Shown one piece after another: positions 9,434 to 17,940 of a stretch of 57,954 nucleotides of DNA. Every line of letters starts with the position of its first letter. Position 1 is the stretch's first letter. The notes under the pieces were generated by a model. It worked only from the letters and a program-made list of their open reading frames with translations. It was not told the origin of the DNA and did no database searches. The DNA is from Tenericutes bacterium RIFOXYA12_FULL_35_10 (GTDB taxonomy: Bacteria > Bacillota_I > Bacilli_A > Acholeplasmatales > Acholeplasmataceae). The stretch spans positions 1 to 57,954 of the forward strand of contig MIDA01000020.1 of assembly GCA_001830045.1 (NCBI GenBank). The letters are read 5' to 3'. A program made the position numbers and the translations under genes.

Positions 9434-10195
9434 TTACTTCGATTTTATTGGAATAATGGATTGAAAATAGTAACTGCTTGTTGAGTGACTTTGTCCATAA
9501 TCAATCAACCTTTGATGTTGATCATAAACATGATTGGTTGATGAAATAGACGGTGAACCTTCGGGCTCATTTAAATATTTAGCGATATCCTTAGGCAAAT
9601 TGACGGCTTTAGTCACACGATGAGAATCTTTCGCATATAAACCATAATGCTCATAAATGAAGGCATTTAAAGGTTCAACACCCGTTAGAAGTTGATCTAT
9701 CTTAGGAAATATGCTCATTGGTATGTAGTTTTCTAGAATAATTAAAGGTCTTTGATTACCTTTATAAATACGGTTGATATATAAAAATGATCGCTCAGTA
9801 TCAAATCCATAACTTCTAGCTATTTCATCACTTAAAACGATAACCTTCTTACTTACACATTCAATGGAAGGTGTTAGACCTAATGCGATAATCGCATCAT
9901 AAATAGCCACATTTCGATCGAAAAAGTAATTGGTTAATTCGAGATATGCAATCTCATAACCATTTTCTGTCTTTTTAATAAAGCTGTCTTTAACAAGATG
10001 TTTATATGCCTGAAGTGTTAATTCTTTATCAATACTAAGCGAAACTGCTAAATCAAGTGGATCTGGTAAGATATCTTGATAGTAAAATGTTTGATCGAGA
10101 ATTAAAGCTTTAATACGATCTCTAATCTGTAAATCATACGGTCTTTTTTCTCTTCGATCAATCGAAATCAATTCATATCCTTTATGGTTTTGCAT
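9434..10195 (-). CDS. GntR/UTRA-like regulator with divergent DNA-binding domain
   Basis: A 253-residue protein. Residues 1-80 can be laid over a GntR winged helix but lack the usual PSE..LA..LGVS recognition pattern (here PDPLDLAVSLSIDKELT). Residues 95-250 form a UTRA effector domain (SFLYINRIYKGNQRPLIILENYIP). It overlaps the preceding conventional GntR gene by 14 bp and has its own GAGGTGA ribosome site. It could bind DNA alone with altered specificity, or act as a heteromeric partner. The likely effector is a sulfosugar or its phosphate-like metabolite, inferred from the cluster. Confidence 0.72.
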   Translation of the reverse strand: MQNHKGYELISIDRREKRPYDLQIRDRIKALILDQTFYYQDILPDPLDLAVSLSIDKELTLQAYKHLVKDSFIKKTENGYEIAYLELTNYFFDRNVAIYDAIIALGLTPSIECVSKKVIVLSDEIARSYGFDTERSFLYINRIYKGNQRPLIILENYIPMSIFPKIDQLLTGVEPLNAFIYEHYGLYAKDSHRVTKAVNLPKDIAKYLNEPEGSPSISSTNHVYDQHQRLIDYGQSHSTSSYYFQSIIPIKSK

Positions 10196-10925
10196 GAACA
10201 GTCACCTCGAATGAAGAAAATTCCCCAGGAAAATAATTGACAACATACCCAATTACACATTGTTTATCATCATAAATCTGACTTCTGATAAGATAAACTG
10301 CTTCACCTGGCAAGATGTGAAGAAGTTGAGCTTCTGCTGTCGATGCTAATGTTGGCGAAAACGTGTTTTGAATGTGATCAATCTTATGGTGATAGACACC
10401 TTGAATCAGTGAAAAAATTCCAACGTTAACTGGAAGATTTTTCTTTAGTTTTGGATAATGTTTTTCTGGTAAGTAAATATGTTGATATACTAATGGAATT
10501 TGATTTTGCTTAATGATTCGGTGAATCACACAAAAGGACTCTTCACGGCTTATTTTAAGCATGCGCTGAATCATATATTCATCATCAATACAATCAAACA
10601 TAATATCTTGAATTTGATATTTAGTTAAAAAATCAGGATCCATTTCAAATGAAAAGACGTTAGCTACTTCTTGATGGTAAACATGTCTATTGGTTACAAA
10701 GGTTCCTTTACCTTTAATGCGTTTGATCTTGTTTTGATCGATTAATTGTTGGTAAGCCATCTTCACTGCAGTTTGGCTAACATCAAAAACCTCACAAATT
10801 TCCTTCTCTGTGGGAAGTTTATCATTATAGGTAAGTCTGCCACTATCGATGGCATCTAAAATGGATAGGGCAATCTGTTTATATATGGATGTTTTGATGG
10901 TTTTATCAATGAAGATATAATCCAT
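10182..10925 (-). CDS. GntR/HutC-family (UTRA) transcriptional regulator
   Basis: A 247-residue repressor-type protein. The N-terminal GntR winged helix is conventional (SIYKQIALSILDAIDSGRL, then LPTEKEICEVFDVSQTAVK). A UTRA ligand domain follows from about 90 to 245. It starts after AAGGAGGGGC and lies 65 bp downstream of the acyl-CoA synthetase gene. A perfect 6-bp-arm palindrome at 10963-10977 overlaps its likely -10 and is the obvious autoregulatory site. With the divergent paralog that follows it, it probably controls the sulfoquinovose genes. Confidence 0.87.
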   Translation of the reverse strand: MDYIFIDKTIKTSIYKQIALSILDAIDSGRLTYNDKLPTEKEICEVFDVSQTAVKMAYQQLIDQNKIKRIKGKGTFVTNRHVYHQEVANVFSFEMDPDFLTKYQIQDIMFDCIDDEYMIQRMLKISREESFCVIHRIIKQNQIPLVYQHIYLPEKHYPKLKKNLPVNVGIFSLIQGVYHHKIDHIQNTFSPTLASTAEAQLLHILPGEAVYLIRSQIYDDKQCVIGYVVNYFPGEFSSFEVTVHAKP

Positions 10926-10962
10926 GGAAGCAGCCCCTCCTTGTCATTGATTTTGGTTTCAT

Positions 10963-10977
10963 CATAACATAGTTATG
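10963..10977 (-). promoter_or_regulatory. palindromic operator in front of the GntR pair
   Basis: CATAAC-ATA-GTTATG is a perfect inverted repeat with 6-bp arms. It overlaps a TATGAT -10-like hexamer on the minus strand, 38 bp upstream of the GntR start codon. Position and size fit a GntR-family operator. Binding itself is an inference. Confidence 0.55.
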
Positions 10978-10990
10978 TCTAAAAAGCGAC

Positions 10991-11881
10991 TTATTTTTTT
11001 ATGACACCGAGTTCTTCTAGCAGTTTTCCTACTTTTCTTGGTCGATCTGCAACTTTAGCTCCAGCTTTTTCTAAAACTTCAATCTTATGTTGCACGGATC
11101 CTTTACCACCCGTAATAATTGCACCAGCGTGACCCATCTTTTGACCTTTAGGTGCAGTTCTACCACCTAAAAATGCAACCAGTGGTTTCGTGAATGTGCC
11201 ATTCATCATCGCTTCTGCAACTTCTTCTTCCATGGTTCCACCAAGTTCACCTATAATAACTACGGCGTTCGTTTCTGGATCAGCTTCAAAAAGTGGTAAA
11301 AATTCAGCAAATCTCGCACCAGGAACGGGATCTCCACCAACACCAATGAGTGATGAGACACCGTATCCAGCTTCAACTATCATCGCTGTAACTTCGTTCG
11401 TTAAAGAACCACTGCGTGTCATGACACCAACGGATCCTTTTTTATATACACGTTCAATCCAGTGAGGGAAACTTCCCATCATTGCTTCTTTTGGAGAGAT
11501 CACTCCTGAGGTATTTCCTCCAACAACAAAAGCTTTCTCTTCTAAAGCACGCACACGAATGTCCATCATTTCATGAAGAGGAATACCATCTGCAATCGTG
11601 ACTATTTTTTTAATCCCTGCATCAAGTGCTTCAAAAACAGCATCTTTTGTCATTTTAGGTGGAACAAAAAGCATAGTTGCATCAATCTTGTGGTGTTTCA
11701 TCGCATTCTTAACTGAATGATAAACCGGTACACCTTCAACCAATTGACCTTCTTTACCGGGTGTAGCACCACACACAACATGCGTGCCTAAATCCATCAT
11801 GTGTTTTGTCCAGAAACTTCCTTCACTTCCTGTAATTCCTTGGACGCAAACGTTTGTTTTTTGATCAATAAAAATACTCAT
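10991..11881 (-). CDS. sqwL: ADP-forming acyl-CoA synthetase alpha subunit (probable sulfoacetate-CoA ligase)
   Basis: A 296-residue SucD-type subunit: CoA-binding Rossmann domain at 1-130, and a C-terminal ligase domain with the phospho-histidine at 251 in GHAGAIITGGKG. With the beta subunit it should convert sulfoacetyl-CoA + ADP + Pi to sulfoacetate + CoA + ATP, the energy-yielding last step of the sulfoacetate-forming transketolase pathway. It overlaps the beta gene by 4 bp and is the last gene of the main cluster. The organism could also use it as ordinary succinyl-CoA synthetase, but the neighbours argue against that. Which of the K/L letters belongs to which subunit is from memory and may be reversed. 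Confidence 0.85.
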   Translation of the reverse strand: MSIFIDQKTNVCVQGITGSEGSFWTKHMMDLGTHVVCGATPGKEGQLVEGVPVYHSVKNAMKHHKIDATMLFVPPKMTKDAVFEALDAGIKKIVTIADGIPLHEMMDIRVRALEEKAFVVGGNTSGVISPKEAMMGSFPHWIERVYKKGSVGVMTRSGSLTNEVTAMIVEAGYGVSSLIGVGGDPVPGARFAEFLPLFEADPETNAVVIIGELGGTMEEEVAEAMMNGTFTKPLVAFLGGRTAPKGQKMGHAGAIITGGKGSVQHKIEVLEKAGAKVADRPRKVGKLLEELGVIKK

Positions 11882-12999
11882 AGCGTTTCCCCCTTTGCAA
11901 GACGAACTGCAGTTCTCACAGCTTCTTCAGTATCAAAAAGAGGTGTTAGTCCAGCCTTTCTTAGAAGTTCAACCGCATGCGCTTCATTAGTCCCACGTAT
12001 ACATGTCACAATTGGGCGATCAGGTTTAAGTTTAGAAATAGCTTCAACAATACCTTCAGCCATCACATCTGCTCTTGCAATGGTTCCAAATGTGACAATC
12101 AAGATTACCTTTGATGGAACTTTTAAACAGATTTCCATCGCTTTAACAGCTTTTTTATAATTAGGACCACCAAATTCAAGGTAGTTTGCTACAGTTCCAC
12201 CTTCATAATGAATAAGGTCATACACAGTTGTCGTTAAACCTGCACCTGCACACATCAACCCGATGTCACCATCAAATTGAATAAATGGAATACCCTCTAC
12301 GGATGCTTCATAGGCAGCTTCAGATGAATAATCTGCTTCTTGTTGAGCAAATCTTGGTTGACGAAACATCGAATTATCATCAATCATGATTTTTCCATCT
12401 CCAGCAACAAGTGTATCTTCTTTGGTTGCAAAAAGTGGATTAATTTCCACGAGTTCTGCATCATATTTAATAAAGACTTGATAGAGATTCATTAAGATTT
12501 GAATCATAGCCTTTGTTTGATTGGTTGATAAATTCATTTGATAAGCAATATGTCTTGCTTGATGTGGCATTAATCCATAACTTAAATCAATTTCTTCTTT
12601 TAAGATTAGTTCTGGATGTTCAACAGCGAGGTTTTCAATCTCAACACCACCAGATTCACTTGCGATCAAAACAGCTTTACCACTTGGCGCATCCACCGTG
12701 ATGGATACATAAATCTCTTTATCAATGTGAATCGCTTCTTCAATCAGTAAGTGTTTCATCGATGGCTCAATCTCAAAAAGACGTTTGATTTGGAGATTAG
12801 CGTCTTTTTCATTATGTACAACTTGGATTAAACCACGTTTACCACGACCACCACTTAAAACTTGTGCTTTAACAACACACGGATACCCCACCTCTTCAAA
12901 ATGAATTGAGGTATCTTCTCTTTCAATTAAGATACGTTTGGGTGTTGGAATTTGATGTTCACTAAAAACTGTTTTTGCCTGGTACTCATAGAGTTTCAT
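11878..12999 (-). CDS. sqwK: ADP-forming acyl-CoA synthetase beta subunit (probable sulfoacetate-CoA ligase)
   Basis: A 373-residue SucC-type subunit with an ATP-grasp fold (KAQVLSGGRGKRG near residue 45) and a C-terminal CoA ligase domain (FGGPNYKKAVKAMEICL). It starts after GAGGTGAAAGC inside an ATGA overlap with the dehydrogenase gene and overlaps the alpha subunit by 4 bp, so the three proteins are translationally coupled. It supplies the nucleotide site where ADP is phosphorylated. Confidence 0.87.
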   Translation of the reverse strand: MKLYEYQAKTVFSEHQIPTPKRILIEREDTSIHFEEVGYPCVVKAQVLSGGRGKRGLIQVVHNEKDANLQIKRLFEIEPSMKHLLIEEAIHIDKEIYVSITVDAPSGKAVLIASESGGVEIENLAVEHPELILKEEIDLSYGLMPHQARHIAYQMNLSTNQTKAMIQILMNLYQVFIKYDAELVEINPLFATKEDTLVAGDGKIMIDDNSMFRQPRFAQQEADYSSEAAYEASVEGIPFIQFDGDIGLMCAGAGLTTTVYDLIHYEGGTVANYLEFGGPNYKKAVKAMEICLKVPSKVILIVTFGTIARADVMAEGIVEAISKLKPDRPIVTCIRGTNEAHAVELLRKAGLTPLFDTEEAVRTAVRLAKGETL

Positions 13000-14396
13000 G
13001 CTTTCACCTCAGCTAAATAAGCACCAAAAATCTCATCATCTGTTGGACGTTTAGGTGTAAAGTATTCAGAAACCCAAGTGACATTGATAAAATGTTTAAA
13101 AGTAATATTTTCAGATGTGATATTTCCACCCCAAGATCCACAACCCAATGAAACTGTTGATGGCATACCGTTAAAAAATGCACCACCATTACCGGCTGCT
13201 TGTGGTTGATTAACCATCACACGACTTGTCTTCATACGCGAACCTAAAGTTTCAATATAGGATTGATTAAACGTATGAATTCCACAAGAATGACCTGTAC
13301 CGTAATGATTGGTTAGTCTTTCTAAGATTTTATAACCTTCTTCAAATTGTGTATATTTGAAAACTGTTAAAACGGGTGATAATTTTTCTTGTGAGAAAAA
13401 ATCATGTTCAATATCGGATGCCCCTTCAACAAGAAGCACTTTAACATGATCATCTACATGAATTCCTGCTTTATCAGCAATTTTCTTTGCAGATTGTGCA
13501 ATGATCTCTGGATTAATCGAACGATACCCTTTAGCATTTGTAATCCACATGTATTCTTCTAAGGTTGATCTTTCTGTTTTCACGAAGTAACTACCTAAAC
13601 GAATCAGTTCATTGACAAAGGCATCATAGATAGATTCATGGACAATGACTGAATTCTCACTTGAACATGAAGTGGCATTATCAAAGGATTTACTGCTAAA
13701 TACTTTTCTAGCAGCATCTAATACATCGCAGTCTTCAGCTATGATTTGAACGGAGTTTCCAGGTCCAACACCGTAAGCGGGTGTACCTGATGAATAAGCC
13801 GCTTTAACCATGGGACCGCCACCTGTAGCAAGCACGACATTCACTTGTTTCATCAGTTCTGCAGTGAGTTCTAAAGAAGGTTCTTCAATGACTTGAATTA
13901 AGTCTAGTGGAGCTCCTACTTTTCTTAGACCATCACGCATAAAATCGACTGCCATTTTAGAAGATAGTTTCGCTTTTGGATGTGGTGCAAAGATGACTGC
14001 ATTCTTCCCTTTTAAAATAGAGATTGCATTACTTGCTGGTGTAGCCGTTGGATTAGTAACGGGTGTTAAAGCTCCAACAACACCAACTGGTTTTGCATAT
14101 TTTTTAATTTTCTTTTCTAGATCTTCTTCAATCAATCCAACTGATTTAGCGCCTTTAACATCTTTTAAAACACCGAGAACTTTATTCTTGTGTTTTAAAA
14201 CTTTATCAGATATATTTCCCATCCCAGTTTCCTCAACGGCACAGGTTGCAAGTTTTAAAATATTATCATCTTGATAAACTTCATAACCAATCGCAACACA
14301 TAGTCTATCGATTTGTTCTTGTGTATAGTGATCGATCGATTTTTGAGCTTCTTTTGCTCGTTTTACATATGCTTGTATTATTTCTTTATGATCCAT
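12996..14396 (-). CDS. sqwD: CoA-acylating aldehyde dehydrogenase (sulfoacetaldehyde dehydrogenase)
   Basis: A 466-residue acylating aldehyde dehydrogenase of the EutE/PduP/AdhE-N type. The catalytic Cys is at about 244 in FDNATSCSSEN and the nucleotide-binding region carries ATGGGPMVKAA. In the sulfo-TK variant known from Acholeplasma it oxidises sulfoacetaldehyde with NAD+ and CoA to sulfoacetyl-CoA. Coupling to the acyl-CoA synthetase genes fits that chemistry exactly. It starts after AAAGGAGTG, 12 bp from the exporter gene. Its substrate is inferred from context, since the fold also handles acetaldehyde and succinate semialdehyde. Confidence 0.87.
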   Translation of the reverse strand: MDHKEIIQAYVKRAKEAQKSIDHYTQEQIDRLCVAIGYEVYQDDNILKLATCAVEETGMGNISDKVLKHKNKVLGVLKDVKGAKSVGLIEEDLEKKIKKYAKPVGVVGALTPVTNPTATPASNAISILKGKNAVIFAPHPKAKLSSKMAVDFMRDGLRKVGAPLDLIQVIEEPSLELTAELMKQVNVVLATGGGPMVKAAYSSGTPAYGVGPGNSVQIIAEDCDVLDAARKVFSSKSFDNATSCSSENSVIVHESIYDAFVNELIRLGSYFVKTERSTLEEYMWITNAKGYRSINPEIIAQSAKKIADKAGIHVDDHVKVLLVEGASDIEHDFFSQEKLSPVLTVFKYTQFEEGYKILERLTNHYGTGHSCGIHTFNQSYIETLGSRMKTSRVMVNQPQAAGNGGAFFNGMPSTVSLGCGSWGGNITSENITFKHFINVTWVSEYFTPKRPTDDEIFGAYLAEVKA

Positions 14397-14408
14397 GATT
14401 TCACTCCT

Positions 14409-15653
14409 TTATACGAGAATGCCTACAAGACCTAAAATCCATAAGAAAATTGCGATAAACGCTAAGGATACGAAGGCATAAGCAAATAGTTCATTAAATA
14501 ACTTCTTACGATCAATCGTTTCTGGTGCACTTGCTATCGCAAGAGCTCCCATTGTTGAAAAGGGACTAATCGTAACAAAGTGTGATCCAATAGCAATGAC
14601 GATCGTAATCACAGCTGGGGTAACCACGTGATTAAGTTTAGTTGCAAGTTCAACGGCAGTTGGAATCAAGGTTGGCATAACAACACCAATTGCTGATGAG
14701 AACATGGACATCACACCTGATAAAAGTGCCATAATTGGAATTGCAGTGTTTTTGTTCATTAAATTAGCTAGTAATGTAGTTAGTAGTTCAACACCACCGA
14801 GTTCACTGATGACACTAATTAAGACAGCAGTTCCACAGATCAATGTAATTGCAGTCCACGTGACACTTTGAATCGCTTTATGTGGGTCAGCTGATTTAAT
14901 AATCAGTAGGAAGGTTGCAAATACGATACTTGCGAAACCTACATTAATACCAAATGCCATCACCCAAACAATGAGTAAAATAATACAGATCAATGTTATG
15001 ATTTGTTGTTTGTTAAGTTTTTCAGGCTTTTCGATATCGATACGATTACCTTTTAGTTTTGCTCCCCCAAGTAAAAAGAAGAGGAAAAATGAAAGTACCG
15101 TCATACTCATCACATGCGTCAAATAAATTCTAAAACCTAAATCACCAACACCGTGTTCCATCGCTAATTGCAGTGCGACGATACCATTAGGGGCAATCGG
15201 GGAAAGACCACCAGCAATTGCACCATTGATAATGATGACACTCATAAGTGTTATAGGTATTTTAGCTTGATATGCTAGCGTTAACCCAATGGGTAATAAC
15301 AACGCTCCTGTTGAGATGTTACCTGGTCCAATTGATGCTAAAATTAAGGATAAAAAATAAAATACAATGATAATTAAAATCGTTTTCCCATGTGATTGAT
15401 AAATCATCATGTTCGACACTTTTTCAAGTGTTCCATTGAGTTTGGTAATCCCAAAAAGTAAGGTGACACCAAAGGTTGTAAAAAATAATTTGAGTGGCCA
15501 GTAAGATATAATCGTGTCAATAGGAATTCCACCTAGAAAGTAGCCAACGAGTAGCGAAAAGACGAGTGCAATAAGCCCAACGTTGACATTTTTCCAAAAC
15601 CCTATTGCAATCGCTAAAACGAGCGATAACAGAGAAATGATTGCGATTGTCAT
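14409..15653 (-). CDS. SLC13/MatC-type permease, probable sulfoacetate exporter
   Basis: A 414-residue polytopic protein with about 11-12 spans, of the ion-transporter group that includes MatC N-terminal and DctM-like carriers. Conserved turns include GPGNISTGALLLP and GGLSPIAPNGIVAL, and repeat-related SPFSTMGALAIAS in the second half. Such carriers move small organic anions. It lies between the sulfotetrose isomerase and the sulfoacetaldehyde dehydrogenase, so export of the end product sulfoacetate is the likely job. Uptake of an anion is the alternative. Confidence 0.75.
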   Translation of the reverse strand: MTIAIISLLSLVLAIAIGFWKNVNVGLIALVFSLLVGYFLGGIPIDTIISYWPLKLFFTTFGVTLLFGITKLNGTLEKVSNMMIYQSHGKTILIIIVFYFLSLILASIGPGNISTGALLLPIGLTLAYQAKIPITLMSVIIINGAIAGGLSPIAPNGIVALQLAMEHGVGDLGFRIYLTHVMSMTVLSFFLFFLLGGAKLKGNRIDIEKPEKLNKQQIITLICIILLIVWVMAFGINVGFASIVFATFLLIIKSADPHKAIQSVTWTAITLICGTAVLISVISELGGVELLTTLLANLMNKNTAIPIMALLSGVMSMFSSAIGVVMPTLIPTAVELATKLNHVVTPAVITIVIAIGSHFVTISPFSTMGALAIASAPETIDRKKLFNELFAYAFVSLAFIAIFLWILGLVGILV

Positions 15654-15659
15654 AAACCC

Positions 15660-16148
15660 CTAAGACCGACTTTTATGAAAACTAGCTTGTTCGATTTCTC
15701 TTACAGCAACTCTTGCTTTTTCTAAGTTACGTGCACGCCAATCTTCTAGATTTTGTGTAAATGATGTATTGATAAATGCTTTTGTCATTTCAACACCCAT
15801 GATAGGTGCAATGATCCATCCACCCATACATAGGATGTTTGCATCATTGATTGCACGACATTTTTCTGCAGCATAGACGGACTCACATGCTGCAGCATAA
15901 ACACCTTCATGTTTATTTGCAACAACAGACATTCCCATGCCTGTACCACAAATCAAAATACCTCTTTCAAATGCTTTTTGTTGGATGAGTTTAGCACCTT
16001 TTTGAGCAACTTCAAAAAATGGAAAAGGATTATTTTCGTCAACTGTACCAATATCTTCAACTGTAAAACCTTGTTCAACTAAATAAGCTTTAACAGCCTC
16101 TTTAAGCGTATATCCAGATTTATCTGAACCAACAAATATGTTCTTCAT
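15660..16148 (-). CDS. sqwI: RpiB/LacA-like sugar isomerase (4-deoxy-4-sulfoerythrose isomerase)
   Basis: A 162-residue RpiB-family aldose-ketose isomerase. The catalytic Cys is at 67 in ILICGTGMGMS. The N-terminal motif, GSDHAG in phosphopentose RpiB, reads GSDKSG here with Lys10 at the His position near the phosphate site. In the sulfo-TK pathway the homolog converts 4-deoxy-4-sulfoerythrose to the ketose so that transketolase can act a second time. Its place directly after the two transketolase genes supports this. A plain ribose-5-phosphate isomerase is less likely given the motif change. Confidence 0.85.
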   Translation of the reverse strand: MKNIFVGSDKSGYTLKEAVKAYLVEQGFTVEDIGTVDENNPFPFFEVAQKGAKLIQQKAFERGILICGTGMGMSVVANKHEGVYAAACESVYAAEKCRAINDANILCMGGWIIAPIMGVEMTKAFINTSFTQNLEDWRARNLEKARVAVREIEQASFHKSRS

Positions 16149-16165
16149 GATAGATTCTCCTTCTT

Positions 16166-17116
16166 TTATTTTGTCTGTTTTCTTGCTAGAACGCGGTGCA
16201 CCGCATCGACGATGTTTTTCGCTTTTAATCCGAATTTTTCCATGAGGAAATCTTTTTTACCGACTTCACCAAAATGGTCTTTGACACCTACACGTTCCAT
16301 TGCAACTGGATAATGTTCACCTAATACTTCTGCAACAGCACTACCTAATCCGTTGATGATATTATGATTTTCAGCAGTGACAACAGCGTTTGTCTTCATC
16401 GCTTCAGAAATGATCATTTCTTGATCGATAGGTTTAATGGTGTGGATGTTTACAACACTTGCAGAAATACCTTCTTCTTTTAAGATCTTTGCTGCATCAA
16501 TCGCTTCTTTGACCATAATGCCTGTCGCAAAAATAGATATATCTTTTCCATCCATAATCTTTGTAGCCTTACCTAATGTAAATGATTGATTGTCTTCAAA
16601 AATAGCATCAAATTCTTGACGTAGTAAACGAATATAAACAGGTCCTTGATGTTCGATGATTTGTGGGAAAAGTGCAGCAAGTTGAACACCATCAACAGGT
16701 TCAACAATCATCATATTGGGTAAATTTCTCATTAAACCAACGTCTTCTAATGACATATGTGTGCCACCGTTAAGTTGTGCCATAATGCCTGGATCTGATC
16801 CACACATCTTGACGTTTAGTCCTGAATACGCTACTGATAATGTGACTTGGTCAAAAACACGACGTGTCGCAAACGGTGTAAAGGTATGCGTAAAGGGGAG
16901 TTTTCCCATATTTGCTAATCCGGCTGCTACACCGATCATATTAGCTTCTTGAACGCCAACATTCACTGTTCTTTCAGGATATTTTTCTGCAAAAAGTGTC
17001 GTTTTCAAAGCTTTCATTAAATCAGCTTCAACAATCACTAACTGAGGATATTTTTCAGCATACGCCATCAGTAAATCAACATAGATATCTCTTAATTGTC
17101 TATTTCTTAGTTCCAT
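16166..17116 (-). CDS. sqwH: transketolase C-terminal subunit (6-deoxy-6-sulfofructose transketolase)
   Basis: A 316-residue protein covering the pyrimidine-binding and C-terminal transketolase domains. The conserved Glu for ThDP activation is in NVGVQEANMIGVAAGLA near residue 57. With the N-terminal subunit it moves two-carbon units from 6-deoxy-6-sulfofructose, and again from sulfoerythrulose, to glyceraldehyde 3-phosphate. This gives two xylulose 5-phosphate and sulfoacetaldehyde. The gene begins 2 bp after the N-terminal subunit stop. Split transketolases also serve the pentose phosphate pathway, so substrate is assigned by context. Confidence 0.87.
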   Translation of the reverse strand: MELRNRQLRDIYVDLLMAYAEKYPQLVIVEADLMKALKTTLFAEKYPERTVNVGVQEANMIGVAAGLANMGKLPFTHTFTPFATRRVFDQVTLSVAYSGLNVKMCGSDPGIMAQLNGGTHMSLEDVGLMRNLPNMMIVEPVDGVQLAALFPQIIEHQGPVYIRLLRQEFDAIFEDNQSFTLGKATKIMDGKDISIFATGIMVKEAIDAAKILKEEGISASVVNIHTIKPIDQEMIISEAMKTNAVVTAENHNIINGLGSAVAEVLGEHYPVAMERVGVKDHFGEVGKKDFLMEKFGLKAKNIVDAVHRVLARKQTK

Positions 17117-17118
17117 AG

Positions 17119-17931
17119 TTATTCCAACCCTTCAATCGCTTCTTTTGCCATATCTTTTGTAACTGGCATATTATGAGACCCAACTTTACCTTCGCAGAAA
17201 GATGCACCTTTACCTTTGATCGTATTTAAGATAATCATTGAAGGTTTACCCTTTTGTGCTTTCGCATTCAAGATAGCATCTTGGATTTGAATGACATCAT
17301 GACCATCAATCACTTGAACATACCAATTAAATGCTTCCCATTTTTTATCCAGTGGATGAACGTCATTAATCTGATTGACATCACCATCGATTTGCATTTT
17401 ATTATAATCAGTAAACGCAATTAAATGATCAAGTTTTCTGTTACCTGCAAATAGTGCTGCTTCCCAAATTTGACCTTCTTGAGATTCACCATCACCAATC
17501 AAAGTGTAAATTTTATAAGGAGCATGATCCATTTGAGCTGCAGTCGCCATACCGACAGCTGCAGAGAAACCTTGTCCTAAAGAACCTGTTGTCATATCCA
17601 CACCTACGGTTTTATTCATATCGGTGTGCGAGGGTAAATTAGTATTAGATACGTTTAATGTATCAAGTAAATTCATTGGAAAATATCCTTTTAAAGCCAG
17701 TGTTGCATAAACAGCCGGTCCACCATGTCCTTTTGATAAAACAAAACGATCTCTTTCACTCCATTTAGGATTTTTAGGATCAATCTTCATTTGATCAAAA
17801 TATAAAACCGTTAATGCATCAACAATTGATAATGATCCACCGATATGCCCAACACCGAGTGTTGCAATCGTATGAAGTGTAAGTTTTCTAATTTCTTTAG
17901 CGTACTGCTCTAATGTTTTTCTGTTTTCCAT
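17119..17931 (-). CDS. sqwG: transketolase N-terminal subunit (6-deoxy-6-sulfofructose transketolase)
   Basis: A 270-residue protein holding the ThDP diphosphate domain: GDGESQEGQIWEA followed by the Asn of FTDYNKMQ forms the GDG-N magnesium/diphosphate motif, and HIGGSLS and SKGHGGPA are standard. It is half of a split transketolase with the next gene. It starts after CTAGGAGATAACT, 9 bp from the SQ isomerase gene. Confidence 0.88.
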   Translation of the reverse strand: MENRKTLEQYAKEIRKLTLHTIATLGVGHIGGSLSIVDALTVLYFDQMKIDPKNPKWSERDRFVLSKGHGGPAVYATLALKGYFPMNLLDTLNVSNTNLPSHTDMNKTVGVDMTTGSLGQGFSAAVGMATAAQMDHAPYKIYTLIGDGESQEGQIWEAALFAGNRKLDHLIAFTDYNKMQIDGDVNQINDVHPLDKKWEAFNWYVQVIDGHDVIQIQDAILNAKAQKGKPSMIILNTIKGKGASFCEGKVGSHNMPVTKDMAKEAIEGLE

Positions 17932-17940
17932 AGTTATCTC

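Noticed and set aside
11801-12160. Plus-strand frame of 119 codons over the acyl-CoA synthetase genes
   Set aside because: It is antisense to two well-supported genes, with no ribosome site and no family resemblance.
10991-12999. Ordinary succinyl-CoA synthetase of the TCA cycle
   Set aside because: It is translationally coupled to an acylating aldehyde dehydrogenase inside the SQ cluster, and no other TCA gene is present.
16166-17931. Housekeeping pentose phosphate transketolase
   Set aside because: It is placed between an SQ isomerase and a modified RpiB within one operon; the role cannot be excluded but is less likely than SqwGH.
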